Part shown: in pieces, positions 31,997 through 39,828 of the stretch
How positions within the stretch are numbered: the first letter of the stretch is position 1
Layout: the number at the start of each line of letters is the position of its first letter
Origin: SKIA01 sp047602905
Lineage (GTDB): Archaea; Nanobdellota; Nanobdellia; Woesearchaeales; SKIA01
Direction of reading: 5' to 3'
DNA: 48,041 bases
Assembly: GCA_047602905.1 (NCBI GenBank)
Contig: JBLKOP010000009.1
Location: forward strand, 1-48,041
Program-made: the position numbers and the translations under genes
Notes under the pieces: model-generated
Databases searched by the model: none
What the model saw: only the letters and a program-made list of their open reading frames with translations
What the model was told of the DNA's origin: nothing

Positions 31997-32889
31997 AGCG
32001 CTAATGCTGGTGTTATCCATACTTCCCATGCTCCTGCGAGTACGAGAAGGCCTATTGCTATGAGTATGAGGTCTGCTGTGTCTATGATGATGTTCTCAAA
32101 CGCTTCTGTTTTGTAGTGGTGTCTTATGACTGCTACGCTAATTATTCCTCCTGCTAGTGCTGCTACCATGTACGCAAGTATTTCTATTGTTCCGTGTATT
32201 CCGTAGCGAATAAATATTGTGTGCGCTCCTATTGATAGGTAGTCGGCTAGTCCTTGTGTTCCTTCCATTGTTGCTAGTCCTGCGATGTTTGTTCGTATCG
32301 TGTAGCCTGCTGCTAGTGCTATAACACTTGCGTTCCAGACGAGTATGAATATTGCTCCTGCTCCGTACGCGAAGCTAAAGAGTATTGCAAGTATCATTAC
32401 GCGAAAGTTGTTCATGAATATCTTGCTAAACAAGCTTATTTGTTGCTCAAAGTTTTGTTGTGCGCGTACGGTTGTTGTTTGTTGTTCTGCAAATACGTTG
32501 TGGTGAGGGTTTATTTGCTCAAAGGTTTCTGCTTGTGCTTGAAAGAGTGTTGGTAGTGTTTGCTCTGGTAGTATGAGAAACGCTGCTGTTAGGGTTATTG
32601 TTATTCCTGCAAATAGTATGAAGTACGCAAGTATTGCTTTGCTGTGTTCTTTTAGTAAGGGGAGTTCTTTTTTGCTATTATAGTCTTTGTCTTCTTCGTA
32701 TCTTATTATTGTGTAGAGTAGGGGTACGCTTGCGAGTGCTATGAAGAATACCATTACTATGCTTGCGTATTCTGGAAACGTCCATAGTGCTAGTGTGAGT
32801 CCTACTATTGTGTATATGCTTGCGTGTAAGAAGATATTTTTTGGTTTTTGTTCTGCTTCGTACGCGTTTGTGAGGCTTTCTAGGACCAT
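31993..32889 (-). CDS. SpoIIM/DUF95-family membrane protein
   Basis: 298 aa with about six to seven TM segments. The typical region is NNFRVMILAILFSFAYGAGA, a loop, and HGTIEILAYMVAALAGGIIS, as in archaeal stage II sporulation protein M homologs. Function in archaea is unknown. Its stop overlaps the RPA-like gene by 4 bp and is convergent. Confidence 0.85.
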   Translation of the reverse strand: MVLESLTNAYEAEQKPKNIFLHASIYTIVGLTLALWTFPEYASIVMVFFIALASVPLLYTIIRYEEDKDYNSKKELPLLKEHSKAILAYFILFAGITITLTAAFLILPEQTLPTLFQAQAETFEQINPHHNVFAEQQTTTVRAQQNFEQQISLFSKIFMNNFRVMILAILFSFAYGAGAIFILVWNASVIALAAGYTIRTNIAGLATMEGTQGLADYLSIGAHTIFIRYGIHGTIEILAYMVAALAGGIISVAVIRHHYKTEAFENIIIDTADLILIAIGLLVLAGAWEVWITPALAL

Positions 32890-32956
32890 TGTTTTTTATT
32901 GTTGTGTTCTGGGGTGTTTTTATTGTTTTGCTATTCCTATACACATATAAATTCTG

Positions 32957-33406
32957 GTGCCTAACTATGTTTTTGTGTTTACGCGTATAAAGTATGTTAA
33001 AGGTCTTCCGTACGGTTATTTAGTTCGTAATGAGTGGAGGAAGAACGGTTCTCGACAAGTTGTTGTTGCGTATCTTGGCCGCGTATATGAGGTTGAGGGG
33101 GTTTCTGAAAAAAGCTTTTCTTCTGTTTCTGCTGATGCATTACTAGAATCAGTTGTTCTTCATGAAGCGCCAGAAGGAGTGGTTTTTGATGTTTCTTCGT
33201 GCAGATTAACTCTTGATGGTAAAGAGCAGGTGTTTTTAGTTAATGGGGGGTTGTTGTGTTCTCGCACAGTACAAGAAGTTCATAAGAGTTTATTTGTTCG
33301 TAATGAGGAGCGTCCTGGCTTTGCTCTTGCTACTGCTTTGCGTAATGCTGGTCTTCGCCTAAACCAACAAGATTTTATTCGTTTATACATTCACTACGCT
33401 TCATGA
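32957..33406 (+). CDS. Conserved small archaeal protein, unknown function
   Basis: 149 aa from GTG 32957; a TATA-like ACATATAAAT at about 32942-32951 suggests the real start could be GTG 32975 (143 aa). The N-terminus IKYVKGLPYGYLVRNEWRKN followed by SRQVVVAYLGRVYEV matches a small protein I recall from DPANN genomes without known role. It may be nucleic acid-binding given the basic strand pairs. An ATGA overlap links it to the next membrane gene. Confidence 0.65.
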   Translation: MPNYVFVFTRIKYVKGLPYGYLVRNEWRKNGSRQVVVAYLGRVYEVEGVSEKSFSSVSADALLESVVLHEAPEGVVFDVSSCRLTLDGKEQVFLVNGGLLCSRTVQEVHKSLFVRNEERPGFALATALRNAGLRLNQQDFIRLYIHYAS

Positions 33407-33672
33407 TATTGTTTGTTCTTGGTATTTTAGATTTTTTTGTTGCTCTTATTTTATTAACGTATGAATTTTCTTCTCTTCCTAGCGTTGTTGGTTTGTATGC
33501 TGCTTCGTATTTATTAGTAAAAAACGCGGTTTTTTATCAGAACGCCGTCTCGTACGTGGATGGGCTTATTGGTTTGTATCTTCTTGGAATGGTTTTTCTT
33601 GGTTTCTCAGGCGTACTAACATATTTTGCTGTTGTGTTTTTGTTGTGTAAAGTGTTTCTTAGTGTAGTTTAA
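33403..33672 (+). CDS. Small membrane protein
   Basis: 89 aa, nearly all hydrophobic, with about three TM segments (MILFVLGILDFFVALILLTY, VVGLYAASYLLV, VDGLIGLYLLGMVFL). Starts with ATGA overlap to the preceding gene. Convergent 14-bp overlap with the M50 gene. No family recognised. Confidence 0.65.
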   Translation: MILFVLGILDFFVALILLTYEFSSLPSVVGLYAASYLLVKNAVFYQNAVSYVDGLIGLYLLGMVFLGFSGVLTYFAVVFLLCKVFLSVV

Positions 33673-34408
33673 TGACGTATCCGATAAATGCTACTGCTGT
33701 AAGAGCAAGTGCTATTATGAATGCTGCGTGTACTCCTAGTACGCTTAGTACGAAAAAGATAGTTATGAAGGTGAGTGTGCTCAGCCACGCTTTTACGTCC
33801 CAGCGTAGAAGAAGAAGTCCGTCTCCTGGTAGCATGTCAGGGATTCGTTTCTTAAAGCGCAAAACTCCTATTGCTGCAAGCTCCCATGGTATAAGGCTGC
33901 TTATCGCGTGTATTCCTGCTATTATTGCTACTGCGCTTAGGTCTTGTATTCCTGTGATTGTTTGTAGGGTGTAAAAGAATGTTATGCTTATTGCGCTTGC
34001 TACTATTCCTCCTATTGCTATAAAGCCCATTTCTTTTCTGTTTTCAAACTGGCGTCGTTTTCCTAAGCGTTTTCTTGGGTCTGCATCTATTTCTAATGGG
34101 TTTGCTATGATGAGTGGTATTCTTGCGAAGCTGTAAAAAATGAGTATTGCACTCGCGGCTATTCCTGCGGTGAATTGACTTACTTGTGCGCTATAGCCTA
34201 GTTTTTCCGCTGTTATTTTATGTCCTGTTTCATGAATGAGCACTACTATTAGTGAGCATAAAAAAAATAGTATTGTTGTTGTGATGAGGTCTTGTGTTTG
34301 TATTTGTTCTCCGTAGTATTTCCAGAAAATAAGTATTGTTGTAAGAAGGAGTGATTGCCAAATTATTGGTGCTCGTTCTTGTTTGTAAAACGAGAAGTTA
34401 TTGCTCAT
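33659..34408 (-). CDS. M50 (site-2-type) membrane metalloprotease
   Basis: 249 aa, about six TM helices. HETGH at 59-63 gives the zinc site, and PGDGLLLLRWD near 190-200 gives the second Asp motif expected of S2P proteases. It acts within the membrane. It is the last gene of a five-gene overlapping operon (CCG-like protein, FAD oxidase, 111-aa protein, TraB). Target unknown. Confidence 0.85.
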   Translation of the reverse strand: MSNNFSFYKQERAPIIWQSLLLTTILIFWKYYGEQIQTQDLITTTILFFLCSLIVVLIHETGHKITAEKLGYSAQVSQFTAGIAASAILIFYSFARIPLIIANPLEIDADPRKRLGKRRQFENRKEMGFIAIGGIVASAISITFFYTLQTITGIQDLSAVAIIAGIHAISSLIPWELAAIGVLRFKKRIPDMLPGDGLLLLRWDVKAWLSTLTFITIFFVLSVLGVHAAFIIALALTAVAFIGYVIKLH

Positions 34409-35063
34409 AGACTGTTACTGGTATGTTCTTATTATTTAATTCTTCGTTCATTCCTGGTACGTGACCTGCTCCTACGACTGCTAAAATATTTTTTTCTGGG
34501 TGTTGTTCTTGTAGTTTAGTAAGTATTCTTGTCATGTACGTGTTTCTTTCGTGAACTAGCACTGCTGCTAGTTCTGGAAGGTTTTCTTCTAGTACCTTCA
34601 TGAGTTCTTTAGTTGTTTTCTCATCTGGTACTCCGTAGGGGTTTAGTTGTTTTAGAGAAGTATTTTTTTTAAATAATAGTTTAATCAGCCTCCATTTTAC
34701 TCTCCAAGTAAATGCTTTACTGAATCGTTGTAGTGTTATGTGTATTGGTTGGTCTATAAGTACGAGAAGTTTTTTGTGTATTGCTGCTTCTTGTATTGCT
34801 GCTCTCATCTCATCTCCTGGTAGCGTTCCTACTTGTGCTCCGAGTTTGTGCTCTACGTAGTGACCTATTTTTGCAAATATCGCTCCTGATACACCTACTG
34901 CTCGTGTGAGTTGGATGAACGAGGGGTTTTTTGGTTGTGAGAAGAGTTTTTGTAGTCGGTGCTTATCTAGTTCTACTCCTATAATATCATAATCGCTTAT
35001 TGCTTGTCGTACTACGTGTATACTTCGTGGGCTTATATGGTTGGTTCCGAGTAGTGTTATCAT
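34398..35063 (-). CDS. TraB/PrgY-family protein
   Basis: 221 aa from ATG 35063, overlapping the previous TGA (ATGA); a GTG two codons earlier is less likely. Family marks: LLGTNHISPRS with the conserved GxxH, IIGVELDKHRLQKLF, and the C-terminal VVGAGHVPGM with the second conserved His. Related to TIKI-type metalloprotease-like proteins. Central KAFTWRVKWRLIKLLFKKN is basic. The substrate is unknown. It is followed directly by an M50 protease. Confidence 0.88.
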   Translation of the reverse strand: MITLLGTNHISPRSIHVVRQAISDYDIIGVELDKHRLQKLFSQPKNPSFIQLTRAVGVSGAIFAKIGHYVEHKLGAQVGTLPGDEMRAAIQEAAIHKKLLVLIDQPIHITLQRFSKAFTWRVKWRLIKLLFKKNTSLKQLNPYGVPDEKTTKELMKVLEENLPELAAVLVHERNTYMTRILTKLQEQHPEKNILAVVGAGHVPGMNEELNNKNIPVTVYEQ

Positions 35064-35395
35064 CCGCACCAGATTCTTGTGTTCTCAAACGCTTCTTCTT
35101 CTAGGTCTTTGTATGGTGTTTGTGTTTGTGAGAAGTGACGGATCATTTCTTGGTTTGCGTCTGTCTCTACTCCTTCTTGTACTAAGAAGTTTCTGTGTTC
35201 TCTAAATATTTTATCAAAGTTTTTTCCTGAGCGCGGTTTTAGTGCTAGTAAGTCGGTGTATTGGTAGAGTATGAGGTCTTTGCTTTTTTTTTCTAGTAAG
35301 AAGAGTTTGAAGCGTGGACTGGCTGTTTCTCGTCGTAGTATCTTGTATATTGGGTCGTTGGAGGCGTATTCTGCGTATAAATCAATAGTAGTCAT
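35060..35395 (-). CDS. Hypothetical protein (111 aa) in oxidase operon
   Basis: Starts at ATG 35395, as MTTIDLYAEYASNDPIYKIL, then RRETASPRFKLFLLEKKSKD and an acidic tail. Soluble, no motif recognised. It overlaps the FAD oxidase stop by 14 bp and the TraB start by ATGA, so it is translationally coupled to both. Confidence 0.7.
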   Translation of the reverse strand: MTTIDLYAEYASNDPIYKILRRETASPRFKLFLLEKKSKDLILYQYTDLLALKPRSGKNFDKIFREHRNFLVQEGVETDANQEMIRHFSQTQTPYKDLEEEAFENTRIWCG

Positions 35396-36560
35396 GTAGT
35401 TTTCCTCGTCCAATTATGTCTTCGTAGTCGTACTCATCTTTGAGTGTGGTTATTTCTTCTTTGAGTGTTTTTGGTACATAACTTTTTTTGTTCTCTCCGT
35501 ATCCGTGCTGTCCTGCTGCTGCTCCTCCAAGCATAGTTGCGTACTCATAGAGTTCTTCTCGTTGCTCTTTTGTGCAATTATTTTCTAAGAACGGGTGCAT
35601 AATCCCTACTCCTATGTGTCCTGCTACTGGGAGTTGTCGCTCATCGCACCACTCAAGAAATTCGTAGAGTTTGTGTTTAGGTATGGTTACGTCTTCTATT
35701 ATTCCGTATCCTTGTTTGGTTGCTGCACTCCACGCTCTTGCTCGTTGCTTCCACAGCCCTTCTTGTACTTCTTGGTTTTTTATTTCTCCATCTTCTCCAA
35801 TGTATTCTATAAGTAAGTGATGGGTTTTTTTCATTCCTAAATACTCGCTTATTTGTGGGTTTAGGTATTCTATGCTGGTTATTCCTAGGTGTGTTTGTAG
35901 TTCTTCTAGGTCTGCTAGTAGCTCGTGTTTTTCTTTGTAGTCTTGTAGTGTTGTTGTGTATGTGGATTGTTTTTTTTGAATGTTTATGGTTGCTTTTGTT
36001 ATTATCGCTGCTACTCCTTCTTTTCCTATGAATCGTTTGTCTGCTTGTGGGTAGTGCTTTCCTGTTCCATCAAACGCTTCTATATTACGTACGTGTTCTT
36101 TGAGTCGTTTATTCTTGTAGCTTCTTCTGCTCATCTGGTTTATTCCCAGCAACCCTCCTATTGTTGCTACGTTTCTGCTTTCTGGGTTTATTGGGAATTC
36201 ATAATTATATTTTGCAAGTATTTTTTGTAAGTCGCTAAGCAGTACTCCTGGTTGTACTACGACGTATTCTTCTTGTAAGTTAAGTGTGAGTATTTTGTCA
36301 AAGCGACTCATATCCAGTACTATTGCGTTTCTTGGTACTGTCATCCCGTGCGGGTTGTTTCCTAGTCCTCGTACTATTAATGGAATGTTGGTTCTGTTCG
36401 CCCACGTGAGTGTTTGGCGTATTTCTTCTTCATTGCTAGGAAAGAGTATTATTCTTGCTTTTCCGTGTATGCCACTTGCGTCATAGCTGTACGCTAATAG
36501 ATCAAATTCGTTGTCTAGTGCGTTTTCAAAACCCATTATTTTTGCGAAGTGATCTCTCAT
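35382..36560 (-). CDS. FAD-linked oxidoreductase (GlcD/D-lactate dehydrogenase-like)
   Basis: 392 aa. The FAD_binding_4 (PCMH) half is visible: ILFPSNEEEIRQTLTWANRT, PLIVRGLGNNPHGMTVP, and VVVQPGVLLSDLQKIL with NVATIGGLLGINQMS. The C-terminal GlcD-type cap includes DERQLPVAGHIGVGIMHPFL and GAAAGQHGYGENKK. It oxidises 2-hydroxy acids or similar; the substrate is unassigned. Usually paired with a CCG Fe-S protein, which here is the gene directly upstream but without cysteines (ATGA overlap). Confidence 0.88.
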   Translation of the reverse strand: MRDHFAKIMGFENALDNEFDLLAYSYDASGIHGKARIILFPSNEEEIRQTLTWANRTNIPLIVRGLGNNPHGMTVPRNAIVLDMSRFDKILTLNLQEEYVVVQPGVLLSDLQKILAKYNYEFPINPESRNVATIGGLLGINQMSRRSYKNKRLKEHVRNIEAFDGTGKHYPQADKRFIGKEGVAAIITKATINIQKKQSTYTTTLQDYKEKHELLADLEELQTHLGITSIEYLNPQISEYLGMKKTHHLLIEYIGEDGEIKNQEVQEGLWKQRARAWSAATKQGYGIIEDVTIPKHKLYEFLEWCDERQLPVAGHIGVGIMHPFLENNCTKEQREELYEYATMLGGAAAGQHGYGENKKSYVPKTLKEEITTLKDEYDYEDIIGRGKLHDYY

Positions 36561-37225
36561 ATCTCTACTAATACCTCACTAAGTTCTAAAATGGTTAAAG
36601 TGGTGTTTCTTTTGAAGTGCAGATAGTCTTCTGGGCTGTCTGTAATTAGTATTTTTGTTGGTGTAAGTTTTGCTCTTCTCATAGCAAGTTTTCCTGCTAG
36701 TCGTGGGCTATTATTTATTAGTGAGGTACTTGTTCCTATGCATTGCGTTTCTTCTTTGTTTTCCTCAAATTCTTTAAGTTGAAAGCCTGCTCGTAAAAGA
36801 ATGTCTCTTGGTTGGTTTATGATGTTGTTTCTTCGTACTTGTGTTGTGTTGTCGTGAAACGTTGCTACTGTGTTATTATATTCTTGTACTTTGTTAATAT
36901 TCTCGTGTACTACTTGTGTTGTGTGTTTGACTGTTATTTCTGGGTGAAACGTTCGTAACATATATGCTGCTTCTGGGCTTGTTGTTATTATTTGTTCTAT
37001 ATTATTTTCTAAGAAGTATTTTCGTAGCTTGTTTTGGTGTTTTACGTGTTCATTATAATACCCTTGATCCCATAACACCCATCCGCTGTTAATGCTTTCA
37101 TCTATTTCAAAGGGTATTGCGAAATCACTGAGTATGGTTTTCCAATTGAGCACGAGTTCTGGGCAGAATTTTGTTAGTGTGCTTCCAGGATAGTAGATGG
37201 TTTTTTTTCTTGAAAATAGCCCCAT
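36557..37225 (-). CDS. CCG-domain (HdrB/GlpC/LutA-like) protein lacking cluster cysteines
   Basis: 222 aa. Two CCG half-domains are recognisable by context, yet ligands are replaced: YYPGSTL (Ser for Cys at 15), INSGW (NSG at 46-48 for CCG), TTSPEAAYM (SPEA at 83-86 for CPxC), HDNTTQ (Asn for Cys at 126), QCIGT (CIG at 162-164), ITDSPEDY (SPED for CPxC). Only two Cys (21, 162) remain. It therefore should not carry the usual Fe-S cluster. It may be a structural or allosteric partner of the adjacent FAD oxidase. Promoter TTTTTTAA at about 37248-37255. Confidence 0.75.
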   Translation of the reverse strand: MGLFSRKKTIYYPGSTLTKFCPELVLNWKTILSDFAIPFEIDESINSGWVLWDQGYYNEHVKHQNKLRKYFLENNIEQIITTSPEAAYMLRTFHPEITVKHTTQVVHENINKVQEYNNTVATFHDNTTQVRRNNIINQPRDILLRAGFQLKEFEENKEETQCIGTSTSLINNSPRLAGKLAMRRAKLTPTKILITDSPEDYLHFKRNTTLTILELSEVLVEI

Positions 37226-37271
37226 ATAGTATGAGTAAGTATCTGAGTTAAAAAAGGTTTGTGAGAATTAT

Positions 37272-37341
37272 AAGCTCCAGGGACGATAAATGAAAGTTTT
37301 TCATTCATGTAGAGGTGAGCGTGTGTTGTCCCTGGAGATTA
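37272..37341. ncRNA. Candidate structured RNA (nested hairpins), strand uncertain
   Basis: A 10-bp perfect stem CTCCAGGGAC (37275-37284) / GTCCCTGGAG (37328-37337), extended outwards by AT pairs after one mismatch, encloses an inner hairpin AATGAAA (37289-37295) / TTTCATT (37299-37305). It fills the 113-bp gap between TrmB and the CCG-like gene, its end touching the TrmB stop. Options: a small RNA, a 5' leader element or a bidirectional terminator. It does not look like tRNA. Confidence 0.5.
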
Positions 37342-38124
37342 ATGTGATGTTTTTAGTGCTGGAAATGCTATGTCAAACACGTCTGTTATTGCTTGTGCGA
37401 AGTATGGGGTGTTTACCCATATTCCTACGTCGTATGCTGGGTGTACTTCTTGGTCTGGTAGGAGCATAAATACCATTTCTTTTCCGTCTGCTATCATGAA
37501 TCGTGCTCGTATTTTTTCTGTTACGTGTACGTTAATGAATTCTGGCGCGTTTGTTATTTCTCCGCTGATTATTGCTTTTATTTGTACTCCTCTTTGTGAG
37601 GCTTTTTCTAGTTCTGTTTCTAAGTAGTCTAGTTTTCTTCGTAGTCCTTCTGGGCTGCTCATAATAAGTATTTCTTTTTCTGCTTCTTTTATGAGTAGGC
37701 TGAGGTGGTCGTAGATTCCTTCTCTGCTTCTTAGGCTTCCTGAGAGGTCTGTTGGTTCTACCATTTCTACTCCTTGTGTGTGTAGTGTTGTTAGTTCTTG
37801 TAGGATGTCTGTTCCTTTGAGTCCTTCCATTTTTTTTGTTTGTATTTCTGCTTCTTGTCGGATTTGTTTTTTTACTCTTTCAAGGACTTCTTCTGGTGGT
37901 AGTGCTACGTATTTGATTGGTTTTCCAAGTTTTTGTATGATGAATCCTTTTTTTTCTAGGCTTTCTAGTACATCATAGCTTCTGCTTCTGGGTACGTTTG
38001 CTATATCGCTGAGTTCTCCTGCTGTGCTTACTCCTTGGCTGAGAAGTGCTGTCCAGAGCTTTGCTTCGTAACTGTTTAGTCCTAGTTGACTAAGTTTTTG
38101 TATGAAATCCTTGGAAAGTATCAT
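37339..38124 (-). CDS. TrmB-family transcriptional regulator
   Basis: 261 aa from ATG 38124, chosen by TATA box TTTATATA (38150-38157 on the minus strand) about 28 bp upstream. The N-terminal winged helix is LNSYEAKLWTALLSQGVSTA, ELSDIANVPRSRSYDVLESL, EKKGFI. A TrmB-type helical linker and a PLD-like sensing domain follow (EILIMSSPEGLRRKLDYL, IKAIISGEI). It regulates unknown genes; the sugar-binding C-terminus of classical TrmB is not clear. Transcribed away from the origin and cdc6. Confidence 0.85.
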   Translation of the reverse strand: MILSKDFIQKLSQLGLNSYEAKLWTALLSQGVSTAGELSDIANVPRSRSYDVLESLEKKGFIIQKLGKPIKYVALPPEEVLERVKKQIRQEAEIQTKKMEGLKGTDILQELTTLHTQGVEMVEPTDLSGSLRSREGIYDHLSLLIKEAEKEILIMSSPEGLRRKLDYLETELEKASQRGVQIKAIISGEITNAPEFINVHVTEKIRARFMIADGKEMVFMLLPDQEVHPAYDVGIWVNTPYFAQAITDVFDIAFPALKTSH

Positions 38125-38207
38125 GTTATTACTGGTGAAGTGTGAATAGTATATAAACATTACGAAAAGTAACTACGAAAGAGTGAACACATATTAGTTG
38201 TTGTTTT

Positions 38208-38233
38208 GTGTGCCCCTTGATTTCCTATAGAAC
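38208..38233 (-). other. ORB-like element, left side of origin
   Basis: Read on the minus strand it gives GTTCTATAGGAAATCAAGGG, then GCACAC, sharing TATAGGAAAT-AAGGGG style with the element at 26353-26375. G tract points away from the A/T core. Confidence 0.6.
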
Positions 38234-38342
38234 TTGTAATATGTACTGAATTACTCTTCGTTTGCTGTAAACAAGCTATAGAAGTATTCTAAACTAATAC
38301 AGTATATAACATATATATTATATACTATATATTATATAATTA

Positions 38343-38354
38343 TTCTATATAGAA
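38343..38354. repeat. TTCTATATAGAA palindrome in origin core
   Basis: Perfect 12-bp palindrome at the right edge of the A/T core; it shares an 18-bp sequence with the minus strand at 14651-14670. Confidence 0.4.
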
Positions 38355-38472
38355 AATAATAATAACAAAAGAAAAAGAAAAACCTAAGAAAAAATTTCCA
38401 ATAACCAAACACTCAGAGAACTCTTCTACACAAAGAATTCAAAAACACATAATGAGGTGTTACAAAAAACAA

Positions 38473-38497
38473 TTCTCCACAAGAAACCAAGGGGTGG
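38473..38497 (+). other. ORB-like element, right side of origin
   Basis: TTCTCCACAAGAAACCAAGG, then GGTGG, follows the TCC-x4-GAAAC-AAGGGG layout of known ORBs more closely than the others. G tract points towards cdc6. Confidence 0.65.
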
Positions 38498-38549
38498 TAT
38501 GACTGCTAGAAAACACACGTTTCAAAACACATCTCCACAAGCAACATTA

Positions 38550-38558
38550 TTTATATAC
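38550..38558 (+). promoter_or_regulatory. orc1/cdc6 TATA box
   Basis: TTTATATAC about 25 bp before ATG 38578. An ORB half site just upstream could let Orc1/Cdc6 repress its own gene. Confidence 0.68.
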
Positions 38559-38577
38559 CTCCGTTTCACATGCAACT

Positions 38578-39828
38578 ATGGGGGTAGAAAATACCAATAT
38601 GGCAGAACAAAAACTTAATCAACTATTTGAAAAATTCCTAAAAAAAGAAAGCTTATTCGAAAACAAAAGCGTACTACAAAGTCAGTACGTACCAGAAGAA
38701 CTCAACCACAGAGACGACCAAATAAACCAAATAGCAGCAATACTTGCACCAGCACTAAAAAACAATAAACCAAGCAACCTATTTGTATACGGAAAAACAG
38801 GAACAGGAAAGACTGTAGCGCTCAAATACGTAAGCCAAAAACTCACCGAAGTAGCCAAACAACAAGAAATACCACTAAAAATACTCTACCTCAACTGCAA
38901 ACTCAAACGAGTAGCAGACACAGAATACCGCCTCATAGCACAACTCGCAAGAATGCTAGGAAGACAAATACCCATAACAGGACTACCAACAGATGAAGTA
39001 TACAACACCTTCTTTGAACTCGTAGAAGAAGAACAAGCAAACATTATCTTAGTACTAGATGAAATAGACCAACTCATCAACAAAGCAGGAGATGACATCA
39101 TCTACAACCTAACAAGAATAAACGCAGATCTACAAAAAAGCCAAATAACCATAGTAGGAATAAGCAACGACTTAGTATTCGCAGACAACCTAGACCCAAG
39201 AGTAAAAAGCAGCCTTTCAGAAGAAGAAATAGTCTTTCCACCCTACAACGCACTACAAATACAAACCATCCTACACGCAAGAGCACAAAAAGCATTCAAA
39301 GTAGGAAGCATAACACAAGGAGTAATCCAGAAATGCGCAGCGTACGCAGCAAGAGAACATGGAGACGCAAGAAGAGCACTAGAACTTCTACGAGTAGCAG
39401 CAGAAGTAGCAGAGAGAGGAGAAACAGAACAAGTACTTATTGAGCACGTAGACGTAGCAGAAGAGAAGATCGAGCGAGACAGACTCGTAGAACTCGTACG
39501 AACACAACCAAAACAATTCCAAGCAACCCTCTACAGCATCTTTACCCTACAAGAAAAACAAAAACTTAGTAAACCAACAGAAAGACAAAAAATTCATACA
39601 GGAGACGTGTACGACATATACAGAGAAATTTGTAAACGAATAAACCTACGACCACTCACGCAAAGAAGAATAAGTGATATCCTAGGAGAACTAGACATGC
39701 TAGGAGTAATCAACGCAAAAGTCATTAGTAAAGGACGCTACGGACGAACAAGAGAAATAAGCTTAAGCTTAAGCCAAACAATAGAACCAAAAGTCCTAGA
39801 CATACTCAAAGAAGACCTAGTCGTATGA
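38578..39828 (+). CDS. cdc6: Orc1/Cdc6 origin recognition and MCM loader
   Basis: 416 aa. AAA+ initiator that binds ORB elements and loads MCM. Walker A is YGKTGTGKTVAL (about 63-74), Walker B IILVLDEIDQLI (about 157-168), and sensor/arginine regions include VGISNDLVFADNLDPRVKSS. A C-terminal winged helix (LRPLTQRRISDILGELDMLG) follows. Length is typical. Starts leaderless at ATG 38578, adjacent to the probable origin, the normal archaeal arrangement. Its TGA overlaps the DP1 ATG (ATGA), linking initiator and replicative polymerase in one operon. Confidence 0.95.
   Translation: MGVENTNMAEQKLNQLFEKFLKKESLFENKSVLQSQYVPEELNHRDDQINQIAAILAPALKNNKPSNLFVYGKTGTGKTVALKYVSQKLTEVAKQQEIPLKILYLNCKLKRVADTEYRLIAQLARMLGRQIPITGLPTDEVYNTFFELVEEEQANIILVLDEIDQLINKAGDDIIYNLTRINADLQKSQITIVGISNDLVFADNLDPRVKSSLSEEEIVFPPYNALQIQTILHARAQKAFKVGSITQGVIQKCAAYAAREHGDARRALELLRVAAEVAERGETEQVLIEHVDVAEEKIERDRLVELVRTQPKQFQATLYSIFTLQEKQKLSKPTERQKIHTGDVYDIYREICKRINLRPLTQRRISDILGELDMLGVINAKVISKGRYGRTREISLSLSQTIEPKVLDILKEDLVV

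Larger units (their letters stand above)
38161..38577. other. Probable replication origin (oriC) upstream of orc1/cdc6
   Basis: A 417-bp gap without a gene. It holds two ORB-like elements in opposite orientation: minus strand 38208-38233 (core CTATAGGAAATCAAGGGG) and plus strand 38473-38497 (TTCTCCACAAGAAACCAAGG then GGTGG). Their G tracts face outwards. Between them is an almost pure A/T core (38296-38360) that would melt easily. A half site TCTCCACAAG at 38532-38541 overlaps the cdc6 promoter. This is the arrangement of many archaeal origins. Not confirmed by replication data. Confidence 0.7.
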
